Shown here in pieces: positions 8,433 to 17,000 of a stretch of DNA of 64,000 nt (position 1 is the first letter of the stretch; each line of letters starts with the position of its first letter). Under the pieces are notes generated by a model. It was given only the letters and a program-made list of their open reading frames with translations, made no database searches and had not been told where the DNA came from. The translations under genes were made by a program, and so were the position numbers. Origin of the DNA: Glaciecola sp028401415 (GTDB lineage: Bacteria; Pseudomonadota; Gammaproteobacteria; Enterobacterales; Alteromonadaceae); assembly GCF_028401415.2 (NCBI RefSeq), contig NZ_CP171821.2, positions 1,054,001-1,118,000 of the forward strand. Direction: 5' to 3'.

Positions 8433-9999
8433 GCTCGTTAACCATTCTCTGTTGCGTTGAGATGTTGATGATCTTATCGCGGCTCAGTTTGTAGCTTAAT
8501 ACTTTTGCTATGGTGAGTTTCTGTTCGCTATATTGCTCTTCTAATGATGCATTTTGAAAATCGGTGTATCCATCACCGCCATTAAAAAGATAATCAGTGG
8601 TCGCAAGTTTGTAGTTTTGATTCACATCGAGTAGCGCTTGGTCAATGGTGACGGATATTACCCTATTGCCTGGCGCTTTTGTGCTATCAAAACGAACCTT
8701 CATGCCCGCTACTTGTGGGAATTTTCCCTTGCCAAATTCATACTCGTTTAGCGCTTTCTCGATCGCGTTTAATAGGTGATAGCCTGAAATATTCAATACC
8801 ACCAAGCCAGAGCGAAAGGGTAACTCTGTGGCCAAATTCTTACGCGTAAAGATCTCTCCCGCCCTGTAATTTCTGTTTCCCCTTATTATTCCACTGTTTA
8901 TCAAAGCAACTTCCGATTGTGTCAAATCAATCATTGCATCGGTAACCAAATTACCAAAGGCACTTTCGCTTGTGCGAACGTCTTCACGAAAGGTACTAAA
9001 AGGCGACTCAATCTTGGCGAGAGGTAAATCCATAAGGCGATTCAATCTGTTCAGATAGTCGTCTCTCAAAGACGCCACTCGCGGCTGTTGGGCTAAATCT
9101 ATAAAACTTTGCCTTTGCCATGAAATTTCACTCTCTTTCAAGGCCTCAATAGAGACATTCACAACAGCAATTTCACCAGGCTCAGTCAAAAACACAGCGC
9201 GCGAATCATAAGGGGATGCTAATGAAGGTTTAACACTCGAATACCTATCTTTAACCAAACTTACATCAATTACACCTTCAACAATCAGTTTTTCAATTTC
9301 AGGGAAAATGTTGCCGTGCATAACCGCTACAATATCAGCGCCTTTTTGCCTCAATGCACTCGATTGCTCGCGAAGAGTAGACTCAATATTGGTGATTGTG
9401 ACACGCTCAAGTAAATACTGGTCTTTAGCAGCCGGGTTAACCACCGCCAATACTCCCAGTTTTATCTTGCCTCGACTTATTAGCACGGACTTAACGAGTC
9501 CGTCTTGAATTGAGCCATTAAGTGGGTCATAAATATTACTTGCCACCATTGGGAAGACAGCCTCGTAAGCGCGCAGGGATAGCTGCTCTTCAAAATAACT
9601 GTACTCTCGTTTGGTAACGCCCATCGCATCGGGCTCTAGGCTGTTGAGCAAATCAACAATATGAGACCCACTATCGTAGGTAGACATGGGACTAGGCCCA
9701 AGGCTGTTGCCGCCAAACAAAAAGAATGTGGGGTTGTTGGATTGCCTGTAACTCGCTAATGTGGTCGCGAGCTTTGGGTAGCCTTCGTTTTGATCACCAA
9801 TAATCGGCATGTCAGCGGCAAATATAATCGTCGCCACTCGGGTTTGAGTATCACGGCTTTGAGCACTGACGCTACATGCATAAAAAATGCATAGACCTAG
9901 TGTAACCATCCAAAGCAAAAGAGTCTTAGTAGTTTTCAATCTCGCCAATAGCGCTTGGGCTGTCACAACACATGCATATTCTTCTCGTAACATAGGCAT
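8425..9999 (-). CDS. UshA/5'-nucleotidase-like periplasmic protein with degraded catalytic motifs
   Basis: The 524-residue protein has a hydrophobic signal region (LLLWMVTLGLCIFYACSVSA). A calcineurin-like metallophosphatase domain comes next, then a well-preserved 5'-nucleotidase C-terminal domain (ESAFGNLVTDAMIDL, NSGIIRGN, GKFPQVAGMKVRFD, NGGDGYTDF). The N-terminal domain has lost the usual metal ligands: the expected DxH is ADMP, GDxxxG is GGNSLG, and GNH(E/D) is TKREY. It is therefore probably not a working hydrolase and may bind nucleotides through the C-terminal domain. The open frame runs on to 10164 but enters the intron, so the start is placed at ATG 9999 (ATG 9993 is an alternative). 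It is coupled to the downstream diguanylate cyclase. Confidence 0.8.
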   Translation of the reverse strand: MPMLREEYACVVTAQALLARLKTTKTLLLWMVTLGLCIFYACSVSAQSRDTQTRVATIIFAADMPIIGDQNEGYPKLATTLASYRQSNNPTFFLFGGNSLGPSPMSTYDSGSHIVDLLNSLEPDAMGVTKREYSYFEEQLSLRAYEAVFPMVASNIYDPLNGSIQDGLVKSVLISRGKIKLGVLAVVNPAAKDQYLLERVTITNIESTLREQSSALRQKGADIVAVMHGNIFPEIEKLIVEGVIDVSLVKDRYSSVKPSLASPYDSRAVFLTEPGEIAVVNVSIEALKESEISWQRQSFIDLAQQPRVASLRDDYLNRLNRLMDLPLAKIESPFSTFREDVRTSESAFGNLVTDAMIDLTQSEVALINSGIIRGNRNYRAGEIFTRKNLATELPFRSGLVVLNISGYHLLNAIEKALNEYEFGKGKFPQVAGMKVRFDSTKAPGNRVISVTIDQALLDVNQNYKLATTDYLFNGGDGYTDFQNASLEEQYSEQKLTIAKVLSYKLSRDKIINISTQQRMVNEHE

Positions 10000-10088
10000 T
10001 CTTTTTCGTTTGTGTACTAAGCTTAGCAAACAACAATGCACTTTTGCCAGAAAGTGAGTTTCCCCAGACGAGACGTATTGACAAATCG

Positions 10089-12016
10089 ATTGAGTAGGAG
10101 GAGAGTTTACACTCTCCGTCCTCTCACACCACCGGACGTACGGTTCCGTATCACGGCGGTTCATGTTAAATACTTGAGACGATGATAATAGTCCATTAAT
10201 GATATTAAACCTAGGCTGTCGAAGAACTTTTTAGGTAGTGCTTGATTCATGTGAGAAGCCCCTGAGTTGAACCAAGGTCCTCTGCCATTCGTCGCGCTTG
10301 TCGCCGCCCTCGCTTCATCAATACCCAATCCGATTAGTCTCTTAATGCGTGTGTGAACACGTTTCCATTGACGCCATAAAATCTTGCGTAGATGTCGGCG
10401 AAGCCAGCCATCCAAGTCAAGAAGTACCTTTTTGACGTCTATATGTCGGAAGTAAGTTATCCAGCCTCGCAGTTTCAGGTTCAGTTTTTCCACCGTACGG
10501 TGAATTGACCATCCTCTTGCACTGCGCAGTGTATGTTTTACGTCCTTTTTAAAACGCATTTGCACCGCAGGCGCTATTCGCAATCGAACATTTTGCTTGC
10601 GATGACAGACACTATACCCCAAGAACTTTCGTTGCCACGGTCGACCCACATCACTTTTCTCTTTGTTCACCTTTAATTTTAAGGTGCTCTCTAAGAAACT
10701 CGTCACGCTTTTCAATACACGATGTCCTGCACGCTCGCTTTTGACGTAGATATTACAGTCATCAGCATAGCGACAGAACTTATGCCCTCGGCGCTCAAGC
10801 TCTCTATCTAAGTCGGTCAATATGATGTTCGACAGTAACGGCGATAATGGTCCACCTTGAGGTGTCCCCATCACCCGTTGACTGGTTTTGTCATTCTGTG
10901 ACACACCTGCCCTCAGATAAGCACGAATGAGTTTAAGCACCGCTTTATCCTTGACATGGCGCGCTATTCTCGACATCAATATGTCGTGATTAACATTGTC
11001 GAAGAACTTCTCCAAGTCGATATCGACCACCCATCTATAACCTTCCTCGATATAGGCTCGCGCTTGTTGAACAGCTTGCCCTGCATCGCGATGCGGCCTA
11101 AATCCATAACTATTCTCTGAGAACTGCTCCTCAAATATAGGACTTAATACCTGATGTATCGCTTGCTGAATCAATCTGTCCAACACCGTTGGGATGCCTA
11201 ATTCGCGTTGCCCACCGCCTGCTTTAGGAATACTCACCTTAAGCACCGCTTGTGGACAATAACGCCCTGCCAATAAATCGGCTTTGTGGTCTTGCCAGCG
11301 TGTTTGCAGATACGCTTTAAGCGCATCTACACTCATACCGTCAACTCCTGCCGCCCCTTTATTGCGCATAACTCGCTGATAAGCACCTTGCATATTAGGT
11401 CTTGATAGTATCTTTTCGAGTAAGGTCATCGTCTCCTCATGAGAGTAAATCCTTGTGCGCCGCGTGGCTTGAAGCCTTATTCACCTACTCTTGCAGATAC
11501 TGTCTGCACCCCTTGGCGATAATCAGCTATATCTCAGTAGCTGTTTCTGCTCCTTCTACCCTCATCGAGCACTTGGCTCTCAAACCATTTAACATGTTCA
11601 GCCCTTCAGTTGACGGCAATCAACCTACTATGGCCTCGGCTGACTTCTGTTTACCCATCTCAATACCTCTCGATATTAATAGCCAGTGGCAGATAAACAG
11701 ACCTCCCAAGGTAATGCGCGTGACCTTCACACTTATGCCCGCCGTATCTACGTCCGCAGTTTCTGGACAAGTATTGGGCTTTGAAGATAATGGCCTTCTC
11801 ACCCACTGCGACCGCCTCATATACGATTCCTGTTCGTCAGGCCAGTGCTTTGCTTTCGGCTTTCTTCAGATTTCACCTCACGATGAACACCCTTGCCGTT
11901 CAGCTAATTATTCCCCTTGTCGGGCTAATAGTGGACTTTCACCACCAAGTCATCTGATCGCCACCATGCGTATCAGAACAGCACCATTAAGGCGCTACGC
12001 GCCATACTTGGCGCAC
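10089..12016 (-). mobile_element. Group II intron, probably class C, inserted behind the pnp terminator
   Basis: On the minus strand the element starts with GTGCGCC at 12016, matching the group II 5' consensus GUGYG, four bases after the T-tract of the pnp terminator. It contains a reverse transcriptase gene without an endonuclease domain. It ends just after a domain V-like hairpin (GCCGTGATACGG...CCGTACGTCC, about 10110-10160) and a domain VI-like hairpin whose loop is followed by CCTACTCAAT. The 3' boundary near 10089 is uncertain by a few bases. Insertion just downstream of intrinsic terminators is the known habit of class C introns. Bases 11430-12016, upstream of the reverse transcriptase gene, should form ribozyme domains I-III; the plus-strand open frame there is not a gene. 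Confidence 0.85.
10161..11429 (-). CDS. ltrA: Group II intron reverse transcriptase/maturase
   Basis: Helps splice the intron RNA and copies it into new DNA sites. The 422-residue protein has an N-terminal RT domain with NKGAAGVDGMSV, IPKAGGGQRELGIPTVLDR, the palm motif YADD (RYADDCNIY) and GTPQGGPLSPLLSN. A maturase X domain follows (about residues 300-400, WITYFRH). It lacks the HNH endonuclease seen in longer intron proteins, consistent with class C. The ATG at 11429 follows GAGGAG closely. The stop lies directly before domain V. The frame is intact with all key motifs present, so the element may still be mobile. Confidence 0.93.
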   Translation of the reverse strand: MTLLEKILSRPNMQGAYQRVMRNKGAAGVDGMSVDALKAYLQTRWQDHKADLLAGRYCPQAVLKVSIPKAGGGQRELGIPTVLDRLIQQAIHQVLSPIFEEQFSENSYGFRPHRDAGQAVQQARAYIEEGYRWVVDIDLEKFFDNVNHDILMSRIARHVKDKAVLKLIRAYLRAGVSQNDKTSQRVMGTPQGGPLSPLLSNIILTDLDRELERRGHKFCRYADDCNIYVKSERAGHRVLKSVTSFLESTLKLKVNKEKSDVGRPWQRKFLGYSVCHRKQNVRLRIAPAVQMRFKKDVKHTLRSARGWSIHRTVEKLNLKLRGWITYFRHIDVKKVLLDLDGWLRRHLRKILWRQWKRVHTRIKRLIGLGIDEARAATSATNGRGPWFNSGASHMNQALPKKFFDSLGLISLMDYYHRLKYLT

Positions 12017-12020
12017 CATT

Positions 12021-12046
12021 AAAAAAGGAGCCCGCAGGCTCCTTTT
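12021..12046 (-). terminator. Intrinsic terminator of pnp
   Basis: Minus-strand hairpin with a 10-base stem, AAAAGGAGCC / GGCTCCTTTT, and a 4-base loop, followed by a run of T. It lies about 57 bases behind the pnp stop codon and is immediately followed by the group II intron. Confidence 0.9.
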
Positions 12047-12102
12047 AGCTTGTTTACGAATTTGATGGTGGGCCACGCAAATATGAAAGCGTGGCAATCA
12101 AT

Positions 12103-14220
12103 CTATTCTTCGTCTGTACTTTCAGCAGGTGCTTGAGGCTTCTCTAGCGTCTCCTTAATGCTTAGACGAACACGATTTTGACGGTCAATTTCCATCACTT
12201 TCACATCTACCATCTGACCTTCAGACAAATGATCGGTCACTTTATTAACGCGCTCATGTGCGATTTGCGAAATGTGTACTAAACCCTCTTTACCAGGCAA
12301 CACTTCCACAAAGGCACCAAAGTCAACAATACGCATAACTTTGCCGTTATACACTTTGCCCACTTCAACATCTGCTGTGACTTGAGAAATCTTGTCTATA
12401 GCGATATCGGCTTTTGCTTTTTCAGTCGCAAAGATTTTAATGGTGCCGTCATCTTCGATTTCAATATTGGTGTCAGACGCTTCTGTAATAGAACGAATGG
12501 TCGCCCCACCTTTACCAATTACGTCACGAATCTTGTCTTGATCCACTTTCATGGTGTAAATACGCGGCGCATATTCTGACATTTCGTCGCGATGGCCTGC
12601 GATGGCTTTATCCATAACACCAAGGATGTGCAAACGTGCTTCTTTTGCCTGCTTAAGCGCAATTTGCATTATCTCTTGAGTAATACCTTCAATCTTAATG
12701 TCCATTTGCAGCGCAGTGACACCTTCTGATGTACCTGCTACTTTAAAGTCCATATCGCCAAGGTGATCCTCATCACCCAGAATATCAGACAGAACAACGA
12801 AGTTATCATCAGACTTAACCAAGCCCATTGCAATCCCGGCAACAGAGGCTTTAATTGGCACACCTGCATCCATTAACGCTAGCGAGGTGCCGCAAACAGA
12901 TGCCATTGAAGATGAGCCATTTGATTCAGTGATTTCAGATACAACACGCACGACATACGGGAATTCTTCAGCTGAAGGCATCACCGCTTGAATACCGCGT
13001 TTTGCTAATCGGCCATGGCCAATTTCGCGACGCTTTGGCGAACCAACAAAACCGGTTTCACCTACGCAGTATGGAGGGAAGTTATAGTGCAACATAAAGC
13101 GAGAATCCTGACGACCACTTAACTCATCAATCATCTGTGCGTCACGTTCTGTGCCAAGTGTGGCCACTACAATCGCTTGTGTTTCACCGCGTGTAAACAA
13201 AGCAGAGCCGTGTGTTCTTGGTAACAAACCCGTGGCAACATCAAGTGCACGTATGGTTTCTGGGTCACGCCCATCAATACGTTTTTCACCCGCTAAAATG
13301 CGCGAGCGAACCGCTTCACTTTCAAAGTCATGACACAAATCTGCAATTTCTTTTGCATCTAATGACTCATCGTCTGCGGTTAAATCAGCAATAGTTTTTT
13401 CAGTCACTGCATTTACTGCGTCTTTACGTTCTAACTTATCAGAAATTTGATATGCCGAAACCATAGCGTCAAAGGCCGCCGCTTTTACTTTTTCTTTAAG
13501 TTCGGTATTTTCTTCTGGCGCCTGCCAGTCCCATGAGGGGGTATTTACTTCAGTGGCAAATTCTTTGATTGCATTGATAACCGCTTGTGATTGCTCATGG
13601 CCGTACATTACCGCGCCTAGCATCACGTCTTCGGCAAGTACATCCGCTTCTGATTCAACCATCAACACTGCGCTTTCAGTGCCGGCTACCACTAAGTCAA
13701 GTTGACTGCTTTCCAGCTCAGATGCGCGTGTATTAAGCACGTACTCATCATTAATGTAACCAACACGCGCTGCACCAACTGGACCGTTAAACGGCAAACC
13801 AGAAATCGCAAGCGCAGCTGAGGTGCCAATTAAGGAAATGATGTCTGTTGGAATTTCGGGATTCGCAGATACTACGGTAATAATGATTTGTACTTCATTC
13901 TTAAAGCCATCAGGAAACAAAGGTCTGATTGGACGGTCGATTAAACGCGCAATGAGAGTTTCGTTCTCAGAAGGGCGACCTTCACGCTTAAAGAATCCGC
14001 CCGGGATTTTGCCCGCTGCGTAGGTTTTTTCTTGATAATTTACCGTTAATGGAAAAAAGCTCTGCTCGGCATTCGCTTCTTTTTTACCAACGACAGATAC
14101 CAATACACAAGTATCGTCCATGCTAGCCATCACGGCTGCGGTAGCTTGTCTGGCGATTACACCAGTTTCTAAGGTGACAGTATGCTGACCATACTGAAAT
14201 GATTTTGTAATAGGAGTCAC
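12103..14220 (-). CDS. pnp: Polyribonucleotide nucleotidyltransferase (PNPase)
   Basis: 3'-to-5' phosphorolytic exoribonuclease of the RNA degradosome. The 705-residue product has two RNase PH-like domains (the second with GRDPETIRALDVATGLLP and FMLHYNFPPYCVGETG), then a KH domain (IRDVIGKGGATIRSI) and an S1 domain (GKVYNGKVMRIVDFGAFVE) at the C-terminus, the standard order. The start is GTG at 14220, preceded by AAGGA with about 6 bases of spacing. In most relatives rpsO lies directly upstream and nlpI downstream. Here an NhaR-type regulator gene is upstream and an intron downstream. Confidence 0.97.
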   Translation of the reverse strand: MTPITKSFQYGQHTVTLETGVIARQATAAVMASMDDTCVLVSVVGKKEANAEQSFFPLTVNYQEKTYAAGKIPGGFFKREGRPSENETLIARLIDRPIRPLFPDGFKNEVQIIITVVSANPEIPTDIISLIGTSAALAISGLPFNGPVGAARVGYINDEYVLNTRASELESSQLDLVVAGTESAVLMVESEADVLAEDVMLGAVMYGHEQSQAVINAIKEFATEVNTPSWDWQAPEENTELKEKVKAAAFDAMVSAYQISDKLERKDAVNAVTEKTIADLTADDESLDAKEIADLCHDFESEAVRSRILAGEKRIDGRDPETIRALDVATGLLPRTHGSALFTRGETQAIVVATLGTERDAQMIDELSGRQDSRFMLHYNFPPYCVGETGFVGSPKRREIGHGRLAKRGIQAVMPSAEEFPYVVRVVSEITESNGSSSMASVCGTSLALMDAGVPIKASVAGIAMGLVKSDDNFVVLSDILGDEDHLGDMDFKVAGTSEGVTALQMDIKIEGITQEIMQIALKQAKEARLHILGVMDKAIAGHRDEMSEYAPRIYTMKVDQDKIRDVIGKGGATIRSITEASDTNIEIEDDGTIKIFATEKAKADIAIDKISQVTADVEVGKVYNGKVMRIVDFGAFVEVLPGKEGLVHISQIAHERVNKVTDHLSEGQMVDVKVMEIDRQNRVRLSIKETLEKPQAPAESTDEE

Positions 14221-14370
14221 ACTCTATCCTTCAATTATTTGATTTTATGCTTTTTATCGCGCGCATAGTATAGCGGTAGTTGTATGGGAATACTACGGAA
14301 ATGAAAATTACTCTCATAAATCGTTTTTCGACAATTAAATGAGTTGGAAATGTATATTTTGTACTTAAGC

Positions 14371-15273
14371 CTATTTGAAAATAACGTCTCTCGCAGTGCT
14401 GCAAACCGCGGCAACAGCGGGATGTGTTACCTTTCTCTCTGCTGAAATTGCATAGAATTTTTGCTTGATATCACTCAATCTGCCGATGCACTCTAATCCA
14501 AAAGTTTCACGCACTTCACTTTCGATGATGCTGGGCATAAAAAATATTCCAAGACCTGCCTTACCAAACGATTTCATTAAGGCGCTATCATCATACTGTC
14601 CTCGAATAAGCGGAAAAATATTTTCTTCAAGACACCATTTGTCGAAAAGCTGCCTAATTGCATACTGTTTTGTCGGCAGCAAAACGGGTGCTTGGTCGAG
14701 GCACTGCGGAAAAGGCGTCTTAAGCTGTGAAGCAAGTTCAGGTGAAGCAAAAAACGAAAGTTCTGATTGCCCCAAATAATGGTTGTAAGCCTTTATGCTA
14801 AATGCGCTTGATAAGGGCGTGTCGGTAAGCACCATGTCGACTTCATGAACGGCAAGTTCACCAAGAATCGTTTCAACCGGCCCCTCTCGGCACATCAAGC
14901 TTATGTCTTGGGAAATATTTAGAGCTGGCTCAAGAATTTTATACACAATTGTCTTTGGCAGAGCGCTAGCCGCACTTACGATAAATTCAGATGTGCCAAC
15001 GACCGGTGCGCCTCTTAGAACATCAGAGAGTTCTTTTCCCAATTCAAAAATGTCATCTGCATATCTGAGTACAAGCCGACCCGTTTCTGTTAGGCGAAGG
15101 CGGCGCCCCACGCGATCAAACAGTGGTTGCCCAATACGCTCTTCCAACATGCTTAACTGACCACTGATAGTCTGTGGCGTAATAAATAACTTATCTGCTG
15201 CTCGAGCAATGCTACCCTCGGTTGCGACAACCCAAAAGTAATGGAGGTGTTTATAATTTAAATTATCAGCCAT
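14371..15273 (-). CDS. nhaR: LysR-family regulator of the NhaR type
   Basis: DNA-binding activator; in Escherichia coli NhaR responds to sodium and controls nhaA and surface-polysaccharide genes. The 300-residue protein has an N-terminal winged helix (NYKHLHYFWVVATEGSIARA, then LFITPQTISGQLSMLEERIG) that matches NhaR closely. The effector domain contains the family-typical RGQYDDSALMKSFGKAGLGI. No nhaA gene is in the window, so its target is unknown. It lies 150 bases upstream of pnp on the same strand, where rpsO is normally found. Confidence 0.85.
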   Translation of the reverse strand: MADNLNYKHLHYFWVVATEGSIARAADKLFITPQTISGQLSMLEERIGQPLFDRVGRRLRLTETGRLVLRYADDIFELGKELSDVLRGAPVVGTSEFIVSAASALPKTIVYKILEPALNISQDISLMCREGPVETILGELAVHEVDMVLTDTPLSSAFSIKAYNHYLGQSELSFFASPELASQLKTPFPQCLDQAPVLLPTKQYAIRQLFDKWCLEENIFPLIRGQYDDSALMKSFGKAGLGIFFMPSIIESEVRETFGLECIGRLSDIKQKFYAISAERKVTHPAVAAVCSTARDVIFK

Positions 15274-15562
15274 TGCCAGTTTAAAACTCCTGGGTTTTGT
15301 TGCTGTTGGAGTATGTGGCGTAAAACTTTGTTGCCACGCGTAATCCTCAGTTTTTCCGATAACCTTATATACATATATTCGAATTTAATCGTTCACTTTT
15401 AATTGCTAACGTTCGAAATGTGGAGATTTATTGATCTCAAGGTCTAATAATCTTGCAACTTATCGCGCACTATCGCCACCAGAAGGTCTTATGACTAACG
15501 GATGATGGGTGTTATTAAGTGTTTTTATGCTGTCTACTAAAATCCTAGAAGGTTGTATCACG

Positions 15563-15898
15563 ATGGAATTTTCAATAACACACACCGATCTCGTCTTAAC
15601 TGCATCACAGCAAGAGATGATTGATGAGCGTATAGCCTTATCACTTTCGCGGTTTGCGTCTATCGTATCGGGTTGTGAATTAAGCATACGCGAGAGTAAT
15701 GGTCCCAACGCTGCTGTAATTGAGTGTTCCATCAGCGTCGGCTTACAATCCGGTCATTCAATATCAATAGAGGATAATGGACATAAGCTGGAGTCAGCGA
15801 TTGCGCAGTGTGTTCAGCGCTGCAAACGTGCTATTGAACGCCATCTCAAGCACAAGCGAGTCCCTCGATTGCGCAGCGCTTCAAGCGCGAGAGCGTGA
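15563..15898 (+). CDS. Small HPF/RaiA-like ribosome-hibernation domain protein
   Basis: A 111-residue protein beginning MEFSITHTDLVLTASQQEMI. It follows the beta-alpha-beta-beta-beta-alpha order of hibernation-promoting factors: a first strand and helix with DERIALSLSRF, then strands around residues 36-72, then a helix with ALESAIAQ-like spacing (HKLESAIAQCVQRC) and a basic tail (RHLKHKRVPRLR). Such proteins bind the decoding region of resting 30S subunits. The sequence is quite divergent, so the match is at fold and pattern level. The ATG at 15563 follows AGAAGG by 10 bases, so the longer upstream frame (15509) is unlikely. Confidence 0.6.
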   Translation: MEFSITHTDLVLTASQQEMIDERIALSLSRFASIVSGCELSIRESNGPNAAVIECSISVGLQSGHSISIEDNGHKLESAIAQCVQRCKRAIERHLKHKRVPRLRSASSARA

Positions 15899-16047
15899 CT
15901 TTCTTAAAATTCTTAATAGGTCGTGAAACCCTCTAGCCCCAGCGGTTTCCATAAGCGAGCGGCACGAGTAAGCTAAATAATATTGCGAAATTTCGCACAA
16001 TCGTCTAGTTTTAATACAGTTACCTAACTTAATGCGTGGTTTATTAC

Positions 16048-16596
16048 ATGAATCTTGTGAATACCAAACCCACCTTCTACAAAATCCTCTCTCATTGTTG
16101 TGCGTTAGTCATCGTAGGCACGTTAACGTTTGGTTGTGCAGGTATTCCTGCAAATATCGCTGTCAACAATGAAGAAAGCCTGCTGGATTTTAAGGACTTG
16201 ATGCAAACGCCAGTTGAAACACTTGAGTTGGGCGCAGAAGTTCGATGGGCTGGCTTAGTCGTAGCGGTCGAGCAAAGAGATGAATTCGCCGAACTCGAGG
16301 TCATGTATTTGGAACAAAATGCGAATGCCGCCCCAAAACAAGGGACTGAATTTAAAGGCAGATTCAAAGCTTATATGAGCGTTGAGGATGCAAAGGATAT
16401 ACGTAAGCTAAATTATGTAACGGTGGTCGGGAAACTAGGCGCGGCAAAATCTGGGCTGGTTAATAACAAGCTTTACACCTACCCAACAATGCAAGTTGAC
16501 GAGCACTTTGTTTGGTACGACCACGAGCGACGAGGGCCATATTTATTGCTTTTATCAGACCCAAATCCTGATCGATTTTGCTGTCAGGGTGACTAA
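16048..16596 (+). CDS. Slp-family outer-membrane lipoprotein
   Basis: A 182-residue predicted lipoprotein. The signal segment ends in LTFGC (lipobox). The mature part has Slp-type features: a stretch starting VRWAGLVVAVEQRDEFAELE, YVTVVGKLG, and YTYPTMQVDEHFVWY near the end. Slp proteins are starvation-associated outer-membrane lipoproteins of unclear function. The start could also be the in-frame GTG at 16036; ATG 16048 is chosen by codon preference. It precedes the cupredoxin lipoprotein by about 400 bases. Confidence 0.75.
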   Translation: MNLVNTKPTFYKILSHCCALVIVGTLTFGCAGIPANIAVNNEESLLDFKDLMQTPVETLELGAEVRWAGLVVAVEQRDEFAELEVMYLEQNANAAPKQGTEFKGRFKAYMSVEDAKDIRKLNYVTVVGKLGAAKSGLVNNKLYTYPTMQVDEHFVWYDHERRGPYLLLLSDPNPDRFCCQGD

Positions 16597-16784
16597 GTCC
16601 TAACTATCCATTTGGTGCCCATTGCAAATATGGGTACCCTATTCCATTCTAAGCAACCCATTTTCATATGACCGACTTAATGGCATTCACCATTCTCTTG
16701 GTCTGAGTTACGATTCACACCCTTCAAAAATTCTCTAAATCCTTGCAACTATTCAAAACAAAGCGACGTAAATTGGCATTATAA

Positions 16785-16961
16785 GAGCAATCTGAAATAG
16801 CTTCTGTTGTTTTCATTTTAGATACCGACGATCACCGTTATCGCTTTCAGAGCCTATCTCCAGATTATAAAATGTTGAGTACACAAAAGGTATATACCGT
16901 CGATTTACATACCAAACGTGTTCAGCCACCAGACCCAAATCTGCGCACCTCAGACTATTGA
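16785..16961 (+). other. Intergenic stretch with a short protein-like open frame, possible gene remnant
   Basis: The 404-base gap 16597-17000 has no complete gene. From 16785 to a TGA at 16961 one frame reads as a plausible protein tail (SVVFILDTDDHRYRFQSLS, then TKRVQPPDPNLRTSDY). It begins directly after a stop codon and has no start except an internal ATG. It could be the C-terminal remnant of a lost gene. I do not recognise a family. Confidence 0.25.
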
Positions 16962-17000
16962 GCAAATTAGTATTTACCGAACCTTTAAGGACGTCTTTTT

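Noticed and set aside
10000..10164. Extended N-terminus of the nucleotidase-like protein
   Set aside because: The extra codons run through the intron end and have no homology; the signal peptide lies behind ATG 9999.
11402..12022. Plus-strand open frame of 206 codons
   Set aside because: It lies antisense to the group II intron ribozyme region and has no protein-family features.
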